Below are positions 7,650 through 16,004 of a stretch of DNA of 64,000 nt, in pieces. This stretch comes from an uncultured Ruminococcus sp. (GTDB taxonomy: Bacteria; Bacillota; Clostridia; Oscillospirales; Acutalibacteraceae), in the NCBI GenBank assembly GCA_902765625.1, contig CACXAO010000004.1, positions 1-64,000 of the forward strand, read 5' to 3'. The position numbers and the translations under genes were made by a program. The first letter of the stretch is position 1. The number at the start of each line of letters is the position of its first letter. The notes beneath the pieces were generated by a model. The model was not told where the DNA came from and made no database searches. It saw only the letters and a list, made by a program, of their open reading frames with translations.

Positions 7650-9788
7650 ATGGCTAAAATCAAACTGCCCGAGGCGTTGAGCGAGTGGAAGGTTCTCTCT
7701 GTCGTTTCGGACACAGATGAAGGCGAAATCTACAGTCTCGTTAAGAAAAACGACGACAGCGCAAAAGCAAAGCTCGCCTACTACGAATTCAGGGACGAGC
7801 TGTACAATCAGGATGATATTGATTTTATCAAGGACGAAGCAGACTTTGTCAATTCCGTCAGAGCGCTGGGCGACATCACAAACTACATAAACGTTTGCGT
7901 TGACGACAACCCCGATAAAAAGGTGATGAAGCTCTTTATCGTCACCGACGACAGCACTCCCATGCCGGAGATTGCCGAAGGAAGCGAATTCAGTGAGGAT
8001 AAGGTCGTTGATTTCGGTATTCAGATGAGCGAGATCCTCGAAAAGCTCGAAGCAAATAATATTTATCACGGCGATATCAAGCCCTCAAACATTTATGTTA
8101 CCGAGAGCGGTAAACTCAAGCTCGGCGGATTTATGGACGCCGAAAGCCTTGACGACGACGCTTCGTACCTCGCTCCCGAAATCAAAAACGGCGAACAGGC
8201 TGATTTTACAACAGATATCTATTCCCTCGGTCTGTTGATGTACGCCATGAGCAACAACGGCAATCTGCCCTTTGAAAGCGAGGGTCTTTCAAGAGAAAAG
8301 GCTGCCGAAAAGCGTCTCGGCGGCGAGAACGTTCCTCCTACCGCTAACGGCAGTCAGAAGCTCAAGAGCGTTATCCACATCGCGTGCCAGCCCGAAAACA
8401 AAAACCGCTGGAAAAACGCAGGCAATATCAAAAACGCCCTTCTCTCGATCAAAAACGAATCCGAACCCGAGCCGGACGTGAGCGAAGAGGTAACTCAGAT
8501 CATCGTTCCCGAAAGCACCGACTTTGACGGAAATATCTTTGAGCAGAAGCCCGAGGATGTTTCAGAGAATAAGGCTGACGGCGACACAAATGTCATTCCC
8601 GCGGTCGTACCCGTCGTTACACCCTCAGCCGACGCGAACACTCCCGAGGCTGCTCCCGAAACAGACGCGGACAAGCTTGACGACGAGGTAATTACTCCCT
8701 CTTATAAGGAACCCGAAATCGACAACCGCGTTTTTGACGACTACAAGAACCAGACCAAGGTATTCTCGATAAACGAGCCTGCCGAAAAGAGCAATAAGGA
8801 TTACGGCTCATATTTTGACGATTTCGACGACGTTAAGCCCTCGGCAAAGAGCGTTGCGATTCAGGACGTTGACCCGTTCGCAATCATTCCCGAAGATGGT
8901 AAAAAGAAAGAAAAGAACGGCAAAAAGGGTCTGGTAATCGCTATTATTATCGGTATCTGCATCATCGTCGCGCTTCTCGCAGCGCTCGGCTTGATTGCCT
9001 GCAATAACGGCTTCTTCGGAAGCAATCCCTTCGGCGCTTCAAACGACTCTGCCGCAACCGCAGCCACGGCTACCGCCGCTCAGGACGCCACCTCCGCCAC
9101 AGGCGCGACAAAGAGCACTCAGCCTACAACCGCTGCTTCAACAACCAAACCCAATGAAGATAAATCGTCATCGTCTTCGTCATCGTCTTCTTCGTCATCA
9201 TCTGATACGGAAAAGTCCGAGTCTGCAGAGTACGTTACGGTAAAGGTTGTCCGCGGCTACACCTTTGAGCAGGCAAAAGAAATGCTCGAGGCAGACGGTC
9301 TGCACATCAGCGAGGGCAGACACAGACCCAGCGACGAATACGGCGAGGGTCTTATCATCGCGCAGACTCCCGGCGACGGTCACTCCGTTGAAAAGGGTTC
9401 TACGGTCATCGTTGATATCTCAACCGGCTCAGAGAAATCCGAAGAGCCTGCCACCGAATCTCCCCGTCAGCAGAGCAGCTCAAGCTCTTCGTCCTCAGAC
9501 GACGACAACGTTCCCTTCAGCGCGTGCAAGTACAACACCTCCTACCTCAGCCAGAGCGAGGTCAAGGAAATGAGTCACAGCGAGCTTAACATCGCTTTTA
9601 ACGAGATTTACGCAAGACGCGGAAGAATGTTTACAGACGCTTCGCTCGACGCTTACTTCCGTTCGCAGTCTTGGTACACGCCTAAATACACCCCTGCCGA
9701 GTTCTCGCAGAAGGTCGTGTTTAACGATTACGAAACCAAAAATATCAATCTCATCTACAACGAACAGCACGCGAGAGGCTACAGATAA
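7650..9788 (+). CDS. Kinase-like PASTA/YARHG membrane protein, probable pseudokinase
   Basis: The 712-residue protein has a protein-kinase fold at about 1-265. It keeps the catalytic-loop HGDIKPSN (140-147) and APE (175-177), but the DFG motif reads GFM (160-162), so the metal-binding Asp is missing and no clear VAIK lysine is visible. An acidic linker follows, then one membrane helix (about 427-450), a Ser/Thr/Ala-rich outside linker with a 14-serine run, one PASTA domain (about 527-593), a second serine run, and a C-terminal YARHG-type domain (about 622-711, with EIYARRG). PrkC/PknB-type receptors sense peptidoglycan; here signalling by phosphotransfer is doubtful. The start has AAAAGGAG nearby. 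The next gene begins 2 bp after its stop. Confidence 0.85.
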   Translation: MAKIKLPEALSEWKVLSVVSDTDEGEIYSLVKKNDDSAKAKLAYYEFRDELYNQDDIDFIKDEADFVNSVRALGDITNYINVCVDDNPDKKVMKLFIVTDDSTPMPEIAEGSEFSEDKVVDFGIQMSEILEKLEANNIYHGDIKPSNIYVTESGKLKLGGFMDAESLDDDASYLAPEIKNGEQADFTTDIYSLGLLMYAMSNNGNLPFESEGLSREKAAEKRLGGENVPPTANGSQKLKSVIHIACQPENKNRWKNAGNIKNALLSIKNESEPEPDVSEEVTQIIVPESTDFDGNIFEQKPEDVSENKADGDTNVIPAVVPVVTPSADANTPEAAPETDADKLDDEVITPSYKEPEIDNRVFDDYKNQTKVFSINEPAEKSNKDYGSYFDDFDDVKPSAKSVAIQDVDPFAIIPEDGKKKEKNGKKGLVIAIIIGICIIVALLAALGLIACNNGFFGSNPFGASNDSAATAATATAAQDATSATGATKSTQPTTAASTTKPNEDKSSSSSSSSSSSSSDTEKSESAEYVTVKVVRGYTFEQAKEMLEADGLHISEGRHRPSDEYGEGLIIAQTPGDGHSVEKGSTVIVDISTGSEKSEEPATESPRQQSSSSSSSSDDDNVPFSACKYNTSYLSQSEVKEMSHSELNIAFNEIYARRGRMFTDASLDAYFRSQSWYTPKYTPAEFSQKVVFNDYETKNINLIYNEQHARGYR
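9165..9202 (+). repeat. TCN serine microsatellite
   Basis: Imperfect repeats of TCG/TCA/TCT/TCC codons encode the 14-serine run outside the membrane in the PASTA protein. Such a tract can change in length by slippage in multiples of three. Confidence 0.6.
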
Positions 9789-9790
9789 AA

Positions 9791-11518
9791 ATGAAAGATA
9801 AGATATTGAAAGCGCTGAAAAGCAAGCTGTTGTTCGCAGTCGCGCTGAATACGCTGATTGCGGTTTTGTGCGTATGGTTTACGTCGTTTTCCTATTCCGA
9901 CAGCAGCGACTTTTACAATTCAATATTGATCTGCCGTGACCATTTCTATTACAGCAGCACGATAAACTATATTCTCGCGGTGATCGCAGGCACGATCCAG
10001 TACGCGGTGACCGATATAAACGCCTTTGTTCTGGTTGAGCTTGGCTTGTCGTTCGCGGCGTTCACCTCAATCACCTTCGTGCTCGCGGACAAGTATAACT
10101 ACCGCAAGGCTTTTGTGTTCAGCATGGTTATAAACATTCTTTTCGCGCTGAACCATTATTCCGAAATCGACAGCACCAAAACCTCGGCGCTGCTGCTTGC
10201 AGGCGGTTTTCTGCTGGTGCTCAACGCCATCCGTAACAAGCGTTACTCGCTTTCGTGCTGGGCAGGCGTTGCCGAGATCCTTTTCGGAACGTTCTACTGC
10301 TATGTTTATTTCTTTGTCGCGCTCGCGTTTGCCGTCGCGTTCTTCTTCGGCGACATGATGGCGAAGAAAAAGTACCGCCTTGACTTTCAGAAGTTCTTCT
10401 GGTACTTCCGTCCGTTTTTACTGATGTTCATCTTCATTACCCTGCTGGCGCTCGGCGCAAATCAGTTTTCCTATTCGATCAACCACGCGACCGAGGAAAG
10501 CGCGAAGTATTACGAATACGAACAGCTCAGCGATAAGATCGACACTCTCCCGTTCCCCGACTTTACCGAGAATCAGGAGGAGTTCGCCTCGGTCGGAATC
10601 GACGACAGCGCCGAATACGAGCTGCTGAAAATGAACTACTACGACGCGGACAAGATGCTCGACACCGACAGTCTGAAAACCGTTTACGAGCTGCAGCAGA
10701 AGGAAAGTGAAAAAACAATTCTTTACGTGCTCGGAGATGTTTTCGGCGACATCTGGAACCACCTAGTATGGCTGGACGCCTTCGCGATCGCGGGAATCGT
10801 TTACCTGCTGATTTCGGCAGTGTTTATTGTCTACCACAAAAACCGCTTCTCGTTCTTCCCTATGTTTTACGCAGTCACCGCGCTCTGCGCAAGCGTAACG
10901 ATCAGATTTCTTTTCGACGGCTCCAACCACAGAATTTACGGAATCTGGGTGTTCATGATCGTGCTGCTGCTGTTCTCGTTCAACTTTGAGGTCGAGCGCA
11001 GCAAAAAGCCCTCGTCAAAGCTCAGAATCAGCAACGGTTATATGATCATCTCCTGCGTTGTGCTTGCGGCTCTCTTTGCTTCGTACACCGCGGTTTACGT
11101 GTTCAGCCATCCCGACAAGGAGGACGACGCGCCGTGGAACCTGATTACGGAGATCAACCGCAATCCCGACTGCTACTACGTTATGGACAACGACAGCAAG
11201 ACGGACTTTGACCGCTACACCGAAAACTACCTCCATCCGCTTTGGGGCTTCCGCTACGGATATCTTGAAAATCTCGACAGCTTCGGGTATTTTCACAACA
11301 CCGAAATGCTGCGAAAGCGCAATCTGCCCGAGAATATCTATCAGGCGCTGCTCTCGAACCACAAGATTTATGTTATCGACGAGAACATCACCTTCAAAAA
11401 GGAAAAGTATTTTAACCTCAACTATGCCGAGCCGCATGAGAACATCTACTATTCTCAGGTGAAGGAGATCGATAACTTCAAGATTTACGAGGTCGTTGTT
11501 GAGCGAACCGAAAACTAA
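9791..11518 (+). CDS. Large polytopic membrane protein of unknown function
   Basis: I do not recognise a family for this 575-residue protein. Hydrophobic segments predict about ten membrane helices in the first 440 residues, with a charged loop at about 225-320 rich in D, E and Y. A soluble C-terminal domain of about 135 residues follows the last helix. The layout (many helices, then an outside domain) resembles GT-C glycosyltransferases or O-antigen/lipid-linked sugar enzymes, but no catalytic motif can be claimed. It starts two bases after the PASTA protein and ends at a terminator, so the two are almost surely cotranscribed and may act together at the cell surface. Confidence 0.7.
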   Translation: MKDKILKALKSKLLFAVALNTLIAVLCVWFTSFSYSDSSDFYNSILICRDHFYYSSTINYILAVIAGTIQYAVTDINAFVLVELGLSFAAFTSITFVLADKYNYRKAFVFSMVINILFALNHYSEIDSTKTSALLLAGGFLLVLNAIRNKRYSLSCWAGVAEILFGTFYCYVYFFVALAFAVAFFFGDMMAKKKYRLDFQKFFWYFRPFLLMFIFITLLALGANQFSYSINHATEESAKYYEYEQLSDKIDTLPFPDFTENQEEFASVGIDDSAEYELLKMNYYDADKMLDTDSLKTVYELQQKESEKTILYVLGDVFGDIWNHLVWLDAFAIAGIVYLLISAVFIVYHKNRFSFFPMFYAVTALCASVTIRFLFDGSNHRIYGIWVFMIVLLLFSFNFEVERSKKPSSKLRISNGYMIISCVVLAALFASYTAVYVFSHPDKEDDAPWNLITEINRNPDCYYVMDNDSKTDFDRYTENYLHPLWGFRYGYLENLDSFGYFHNTEMLRKRNLPENIYQALLSNHKIYVIDENITFKKEKYFNLNYAEPHENIYYSQVKEIDNFKIYEVVVERTEN

Positions 11519-11528
11519 ACAAAAAATT

Positions 11529-11560
11529 GAGGAAAGGTTTCAAAAAGCCTTTCCTCTTTT
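11529..11560 (+). terminator. Bidirectional terminator
   Basis: GAGGAAAGG (11529-11537) pairs with CCTTTCCTC (11548-11556), followed by TTTT on the plus strand and preceded by an A-run. It separates the convergent membrane-protein and pseudouridine-synthase genes. Confidence 0.85.
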
Positions 11561-12440
11561 ATTTCGTTATTTTGTTGTCGATAAGACGCTGCATATCTGG
11601 CGGTATAGGCGCTTTAAGGCTGATTTTTTCGCCTGTAACTGGGTGGACGAAGATCATCCCGCCGCAGTGGAGCGCCTGACGGTTTATCAGCTCAAGCGTG
11701 CCGCCGTATAGGTCGTCGCCGAGAAGCGGATGACCGAGATAGCTCATGTGGCAGCGTATCTGGTGAGTTCTGCCCGTTTCGAGCACAAGTGAAATTAACG
11801 AGTAATCGTCGCCGCTGAATATCGAGTTATAATGGGTAACCGCAGGACTGCCGCCCTCTGTAACACGGCGGACTATCTTGGAATCCTCATGCAGACCAAT
11901 AGGCTCGCGCACGGTGCCGCTTCCCTCGAGCCTGCCGTGGACAAGCGCGAAATACGTCTTATGCACAGCTTTATGAAGCTTAAAAACAGAATATTTGTCC
12001 TTGGCTATCAGCACCAGACCCGAGGTGTTGCGGTCAAGGCGGTTATGGGCGCGGAAAACATACTCCGCGCCGTTTTTTTGCGCGTAGGCGGTGACAAGGT
12101 TCGCGAGGGTGTTGTTTTGATGCTGCTTTACGGGGTGCACAGGCATGAACGGCGGCTTGTTGACCGCAATCAGATACCCGTCCTCGTAGCAAATGTCTAA
12201 TGCTCCGTCGACAGGCTCGATATAGGAGCTTGCTTCACCCGGCAGGTTGATCACGATCTCGGCGCCCGACACAACGGGGTCGATTGTGCGCAAAATTTTT
12301 CCGTCCATCAGGATTCCGTCTTTTTCTCGCTTAAGACGTGTTATCATTCTTGTAGACAGTCCGCAGCGGCTCTTTAAAAACCACTTTGCCGCCATGCCGC
12401 CGCATTCGGCAGGAACGGTAAATCGCAGCGACTCAGCCAT
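11559..12440 (-). CDS. RluA-family RNA pseudouridine synthase
   Basis: This enzyme isomerises uridine to pseudouridine in rRNA or tRNA. The 293 residues contain an N-terminal S4-like region (about 10-75) and the catalytic domain. The signature HNRLDRNTSGLVL carries the catalytic Asp (the usual HRLD motif here is HNRLD), and GRTHQIRCHMSYLGHPLLGD is the conserved later block. Which RNA site it modifies (RluC, RluD or other) cannot be told from sequence. It is preceded by a DUF1294 gene whose stop overlaps its start by 8 bp, so the two are coupled. Confidence 0.92.
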   Translation of the reverse strand: MAESLRFTVPAECGGMAAKWFLKSRCGLSTRMITRLKREKDGILMDGKILRTIDPVVSGAEIVINLPGEASSYIEPVDGALDICYEDGYLIAVNKPPFMPVHPVKQHQNNTLANLVTAYAQKNGAEYVFRAHNRLDRNTSGLVLIAKDKYSVFKLHKAVHKTYFALVHGRLEGSGTVREPIGLHEDSKIVRRVTEGGSPAVTHYNSIFSGDDYSLISLVLETGRTHQIRCHMSYLGHPLLGDDLYGGTLELINRQALHCGGMIFVHPVTGEKISLKAPIPPDMQRLIDNKITK

Positions 12441-12705
12441 TGATGAGTCTCCACACTACAATAAACAGGGCGATCTGAGCGACAATGATCAGCGGAATGC
12501 CGAGCATGAACTTGACGTGCCTTGTCTTGTGGTGAATCATCAGCATGGTTATGAACATGGCGACGCTTCCGCCGAGCGCCGAAAACAGCAGCAAAACGCT
12601 CTCGCGGATTCTGTATTTGTGTTTAACGGCGCGGCGTTTGTCGCTGACGGTCAGGATTATTGCGATTATGCTGATAACCGCAAGGTAAAACAAAAAATAA
12701 AACAT
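12433..12705 (-). CDS. DUF1294 family membrane protein
   Basis: The start is placed at the ATG at 12705 because the longer open frame upstream is only the reverse of the divergent gene. The 90-residue product has three hydrophobic segments (about 2-20, 35-53 and 66-86) and the block DKRRAVKHKYRIRESVLLLFSALGG, cut short here as DKRRA and SALGGS, which is characteristic of DUF1294. The function of the family is unknown. It overlaps the pseudouridine synthase gene by 8 bp and is divergent from the glycosidase-like gene, whose start is only 22 bp away. Confidence 0.8.
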   Translation of the reverse strand: MFYFLFYLAVISIIAIILTVSDKRRAVKHKYRIRESVLLLFSALGGSVAMFITMLMIHHKTRHVKFMLGIPLIIVAQIALFIVVWRLING

Positions 12706-12727
12706 AGTATCACCGAGGTTGAGAATT

Positions 12728-13948
12728 TTGAGATTAAAAGAAATTGTTCCGATTGTCATCAGTATTATGTTATTCGCGGCGTCTGTGGCTTTCAGCGTTC
12801 TGACTCCCGAAACCGCACCCGAGCCGTCGGAAGAGCCTGCAAAGGAGGTGGCGGCAACGGTTGATGAAGCCGAACCGCAGCAGGAAATGCGCGGCGTGTG
12901 GATCACCTACATGGAGCTGAGCACGGCAAACGAGGACAACAAAAGCGAAGCCGCGTTCCGCGAGAAGTTCGCGCACATGGCGTACACCTGCAAGACCCGG
13001 GGCTTCAACACCCTCGTGGTTCAGGTCAGACCCTTTGCCGACGCGCTTTACCGCTCAAGCCTCTACCCCGCCTCGCACGTTCTCACGGGAGTTCAGGGTG
13101 AAGCGGCGGACTACGACGCGCTTGAGGTTATGTGCGAAATCTGCGGCAATTTCGGGCTGGCGATCCACGCGTGGGTCAATCCGTACCGGATAAAGGCTAA
13201 CGAAACGCCGCAGGAGCTTTGCGACGAAAATATTTACGTCAAACGACCCGATATTTGCATTGAAACCGACAGCGGTATTATCCTTGACCCTTCAAACGAG
13301 GACGCGAGGAAGCTTATCGAGGACGGTGTGCTCGAAATCGCCGAGAAATACGACGTTGACGGGATTCAGTTTGACGACTACTTTTACCCCACCGACGTCG
13401 GAGAAGCCGACTACGGAGAGTACACCGAATATCTTGACTCGCATCCTGCAAGCGGACTGAGCCTTGAAAGATGGCGCGAGCTGAATGTGAATATTCTGCT
13501 CTCGGAAATCCACCTGCGGCTGCAAGGCTGCGGCAAAAACGTGGTTTTCGGGATTTCTCCGCAGGGCAACCTCGACAACAACGCTCAGCTTTCGGCTGAT
13601 GTGGTCAGCTGGTGCTGCATCAAGGGCTTCGCGGATTACATCTGTCCGCAGATTTATTTCAGTCTTGACAATCCAAAGCTGGGTTTTGAGCGCGCGGCTC
13701 AGGACTGGTGCGACCTGCCGCTTGCCGAGGGAGTGCGGCTTTACGCCGGTCTTGCCGGTTACAAGTCAGGCACCGACGCTGACGAAGGCACTTGGCTAGG
13801 ACAAAGCGATATTCTGAAAGCGGAATACAATATTCTTAAAAAGAAAAATGAATTTTCGGGATTTATGCTCTACAGCTACTCAAGCCTTAAAAACGAGGAC
13901 GCTGCAGAAGAAATCGACAATCTGTGCAGGGAATTTGAATCAGACTAG
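12728..13948 (+). CDS. GHL10-type (DUF187) family glycoside-hydrolase-like protein
   Basis: A TTG at 12728 is chosen as start because GAGG lies 8 bases upstream; a TTG three codons earlier (12719) has no such site. The 406-residue protein has an N-terminal hydrophobic signal or anchor (about 5-25), a Pro/Glu-rich stalk, then a TIM-barrel of the glycosyl-hydrolase-like family 10. Landmarks are MRGVWITYMEL, VQVRPFADALY, HAWVNPYR, DGIQFDDYFYP and FGISPQGNLD. Family members act at the cell surface on glycans, possibly peptidoglycan; the substrate is unknown. It converges on mtaB and overlaps its end by 9 bp. Confidence 0.85.
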   Translation: MRLKEIVPIVISIMLFAASVAFSVLTPETAPEPSEEPAKEVAATVDEAEPQQEMRGVWITYMELSTANEDNKSEAAFREKFAHMAYTCKTRGFNTLVVQVRPFADALYRSSLYPASHVLTGVQGEAADYDALEVMCEICGNFGLAIHAWVNPYRIKANETPQELCDENIYVKRPDICIETDSGIILDPSNEDARKLIEDGVLEIAEKYDVDGIQFDDYFYPTDVGEADYGEYTEYLDSHPASGLSLERWRELNVNILLSEIHLRLQGCGKNVVFGISPQGNLDNNAQLSADVVSWCCIKGFADYICPQIYFSLDNPKLGFERAAQDWCDLPLAEGVRLYAGLAGYKSGTDADEGTWLGQSDILKAEYNILKKKNEFSGFMLYSYSSLKNEDAAEEIDNLCREFESD

Positions 13949-15235
13949 CTCGCCGACGCAGCAGTCGTCGCCGACGGAAACAAGTCTGACCGTGCAGACC
14001 TCGCCGCACAGCGAATTGTCGGAGGACTCGACGCGAACGGGCGTGTAGTTCTTTGTATACCCCTCGAGGAACCCCCTGCGAAGCCGCTCAAAGAGAACCT
14101 CCTCGGTCAAGCCTACCTGAGATTGCAGAAAAGCTTCCCTCTCGCTGTTCACAAGGTCGCCCATCATTTTGGCGCGGCGTTCCTTTTCGGCTGGGTCAAC
14201 CTGATTCGGCGCGCCTGCAGCCTTTGTTCCCTTTCGCTGAGAATACGGGAAAACATGTACCTTGGCAAAGCCGACGGATTTTACAAACGCCATCGACGCT
14301 TTGAAATCCTCCTCGCTCTCACCTGCGAAGCCGACCATAATATCGGTCGTCATGGCTGAATTTTCAAAAACGGAACGCAGGCGGTTGACGATCTCCATGT
14401 ATTCTGCGCTGTCGTAGTGACGGTTCATCGCCTTCAGGGTCGCGTCGCAGCCGCTCTGGAGCGAAAGATGAAACTGCGGACAGAACTTAGGCTGTGCGGC
14501 AAGGCGATTTACAAGCGGCTCGGTCATCTGCTCAGGCTCGAGCGAACCGAGACGTACCCTCGCGATACCCTCAACCGCGCAGGCGGCTTCTACCGCGTCT
14601 GCAAGGTCGAAGTCCTCGTCCTGACCGTAGGCTGACAAATTGATTCCGACAAGCACAACCTCGCGGTAGCCGTTTTGGGCGAGGGTCTCAAGCTCACATT
14701 TCAGCTCGTCAACGGGCTTTGAACGCACCCTGCCGCGCGCGTACGGAATTATACAATAGGAGCAAAAGCGGTTGCAGCCGTCCTCTATCTTGATAAAGGC
14801 TCGTGTGTGCTCGTTGAAGGACGAGACCGTCATCGGCTCAAACTGCGCTCCCTTTGAGATATGCGCCGGGATGTCTACCAGTCTGCCGCGGTTTGCGAGA
14901 TACTCCTCTATCGCCGGAACCAGCCGTTTGCGCTCGCGGTTGCCCAAAACGATATCGCAGCCCGAAAAACGCTCCGTTTCATCCGGAAAAGCCTGCGGCA
15001 TACAGCCGGTGAGAATGATTATTCCGTCGGGATTTTCTCGGCGGAGACGGTTGATCAGCTTGCGGTTTTTGGCGTCGCTTACCGCCGTAACGGTGCAGCT
15101 GTTGACGATGGTTATGTCCGCTTTTTCCCTGTCATCCGAGGGCAAATAACCGTGAGAAATCAGATCCTCGCGCATTGCCTGCGACTCATATTGGTTGACC
15201 TTACAGCCGAGCGTTACTACATTAAAATTCATCAT
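13940..15235 (-). CDS. mtaB: tRNA (N6-threonylcarbamoyladenosine-37) methylthiotransferase MtaB
   Basis: MtaB adds a methylthio group to t6A37 of tRNAs reading ANN codons, using two 4Fe-4S clusters and S-adenosylmethionine. The 431-residue protein has the three expected parts: an N-terminal UPF0004 domain with cysteines in TLGCKVNQYE, NSCTVT and LTGCMPQ; a radical SAM core with CNRFCSYC; and a C-terminal TRAM domain. The MtaB subgroup rather than MiaB or RimO is suggested by TLGCKVNQYES. It overlaps the convergent glycosidase-like gene by 9 bp. ATG at 15232 is an alternative start. Confidence 0.93.
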   Translation of the reverse strand: MMNFNVVTLGCKVNQYESQAMREDLISHGYLPSDDREKADITIVNSCTVTAVSDAKNRKLINRLRRENPDGIIILTGCMPQAFPDETERFSGCDIVLGNRERKRLVPAIEEYLANRGRLVDIPAHISKGAQFEPMTVSSFNEHTRAFIKIEDGCNRFCSYCIIPYARGRVRSKPVDELKCELETLAQNGYREVVLVGINLSAYGQDEDFDLADAVEAACAVEGIARVRLGSLEPEQMTEPLVNRLAAQPKFCPQFHLSLQSGCDATLKAMNRHYDSAEYMEIVNRLRSVFENSAMTTDIMVGFAGESEEDFKASMAFVKSVGFAKVHVFPYSQRKGTKAAGAPNQVDPAEKERRAKMMGDLVNSEREAFLQSQVGLTEEVLFERLRRGFLEGYTKNYTPVRVESSDNSLCGEVCTVRLVSVGDDCCVGELV

Positions 15236-15290
15236 CTATGGATTCCTTTTTATTGAAAATGTTGATTTTGTAAAACTTTGTAATATTTGA

Positions 15291-15319
15291 TTGATTAATT
15301 GCCGTTTTAGTGGTATTAT
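15291..15319 (+). promoter_or_regulatory. Promoter of the HPr-like gene
   Basis: TTGATT (15291-15296) and TATTAT (15314-15319) are 17 bp apart, 52 bp ahead of the start codon. Confidence 0.55.
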
Positions 15320-15371
15320 ATTAATGTAATCAAGACTAAAAACCAGCTATTTACAGATAATGAGGTGCGTT

Positions 15372-15611
15372 ATGTACTCACTCCCTATTTCAGCAATGAA
15401 CAAAAACGGTTTGATGGAAATTTTTGAAATTCTCTCTCACTATCCCAGTCAGATGATGCTTCGCAACGGCGATATCACCGTTGACGCGCATTCGCTCATC
15501 GGAGTTTTTTCTCTCGATATTCATAAGCCCATTGAGCTTCTGATGCAGCAGGAACCCTCCGAAAGCCTTAAGAACGCTCTTTCGAGCTACGTTCTCAGCA
15601 GAGTTAGCTAA
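15372..15611 (+). CDS. Small HPr-like protein lacking the active-site histidine
   Basis: The ATG at 15372 follows GAGGTG with good spacing; an upstream ATG at 15360 is less likely. The 79-residue product matches the second half of HPr phosphocarriers: VDAHSLIGVFSLDIHKPIEL aligns with the helix-2/Ser46 region of HPr. The first half lacks a histidine where HPr has GLHARPA; it reads MNKNGLMEIF instead. So it probably keeps the HPr fold and the regulatory serine but cannot accept phosphate on His15. It is a monocistronic gene with its own promoter and terminator, between mtaB and the his operon. The role is unknown. Confidence 0.7.
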   Translation: MYSLPISAMNKNGLMEIFEILSHYPSQMMLRNGDITVDAHSLIGVFSLDIHKPIELLMQQEPSESLKNALSSYVLSRVS

Positions 15612-15632
15612 GTTAATAATCTTTATAATCAC

Positions 15633-15660
15633 AAGGGCGTGCACTGCACGCCCTTTTTTT
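15633..15660 (+). terminator. Terminator of the HPr-like gene
   Basis: AGGGCGTGC and GCACGCCCT form a 9-bp stem around ACT, followed by at least seven T residues. The hisE stop lies just beyond on the other strand, so it may also slow his transcripts. Confidence 0.9.
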
Positions 15661-15663
15661 ATT

Positions 15664-15996
15664 TTAACTGTTTTTATCTACCTGATGAAAGGTTTTGAGG
15701 TTGCCTGTCTTTTCGCTGCGCTTGTCAAGCTCTGCGAGCACGTCCTCAAGCGGTATACCCTGCTGAACCATCATTACGGTGAGGTGGTAAATCAGGTCGG
15801 CGATCTCGTAAACGGTCTCGCTGTTGTCGCCGTTCTTTGCCGCGATAATGGTTTCGCTGCACTCCTCGCCCACCTTCTTGAGGATCTTGTCCAGACCCTT
15901 GTCGAGCAGGTAGCAGGTGTAGGAGCCTTCCTTGGGATTGTCGCGTCTGTTTTCAACCGTCGCATAGAGCGCGGCGAGAATTTCTCTGTCGTTCAT
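15664..15996 (-). CDS. hisE: Phosphoribosyl-ATP pyrophosphohydrolase
   Basis: HisE hydrolyses phosphoribosyl-ATP to phosphoribosyl-AMP, the second step of histidine synthesis. The start at 15996 has GAGG six bases upstream; a start four codons earlier overlaps the hisI stop by 4 bp and remains possible. The 110 residues show the MazG-like all-helical fold with the metal-binding EECSE (in GEECSETIIAAK) and YEIADLIYH motifs. Here hisE is a separate gene, not fused to hisI. It is the last gene of the his operon. Confidence 0.93.
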   Translation of the reverse strand: MNDREILAALYATVENRRDNPKEGSYTCYLLDKGLDKILKKVGEECSETIIAAKNGDNSETVYEIADLIYHLTVMMVQQGIPLEDVLAELDKRSEKTGNLKTFHQVDKNS

Positions 15997-16004
15997 ATTA
16001 AACC

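Noticed and set aside
7631..7657. 8-codon frame ahead of the PASTA receptor
   Set aside because: It contains the receptor's own ribosome site and overlaps its start; probably chance.
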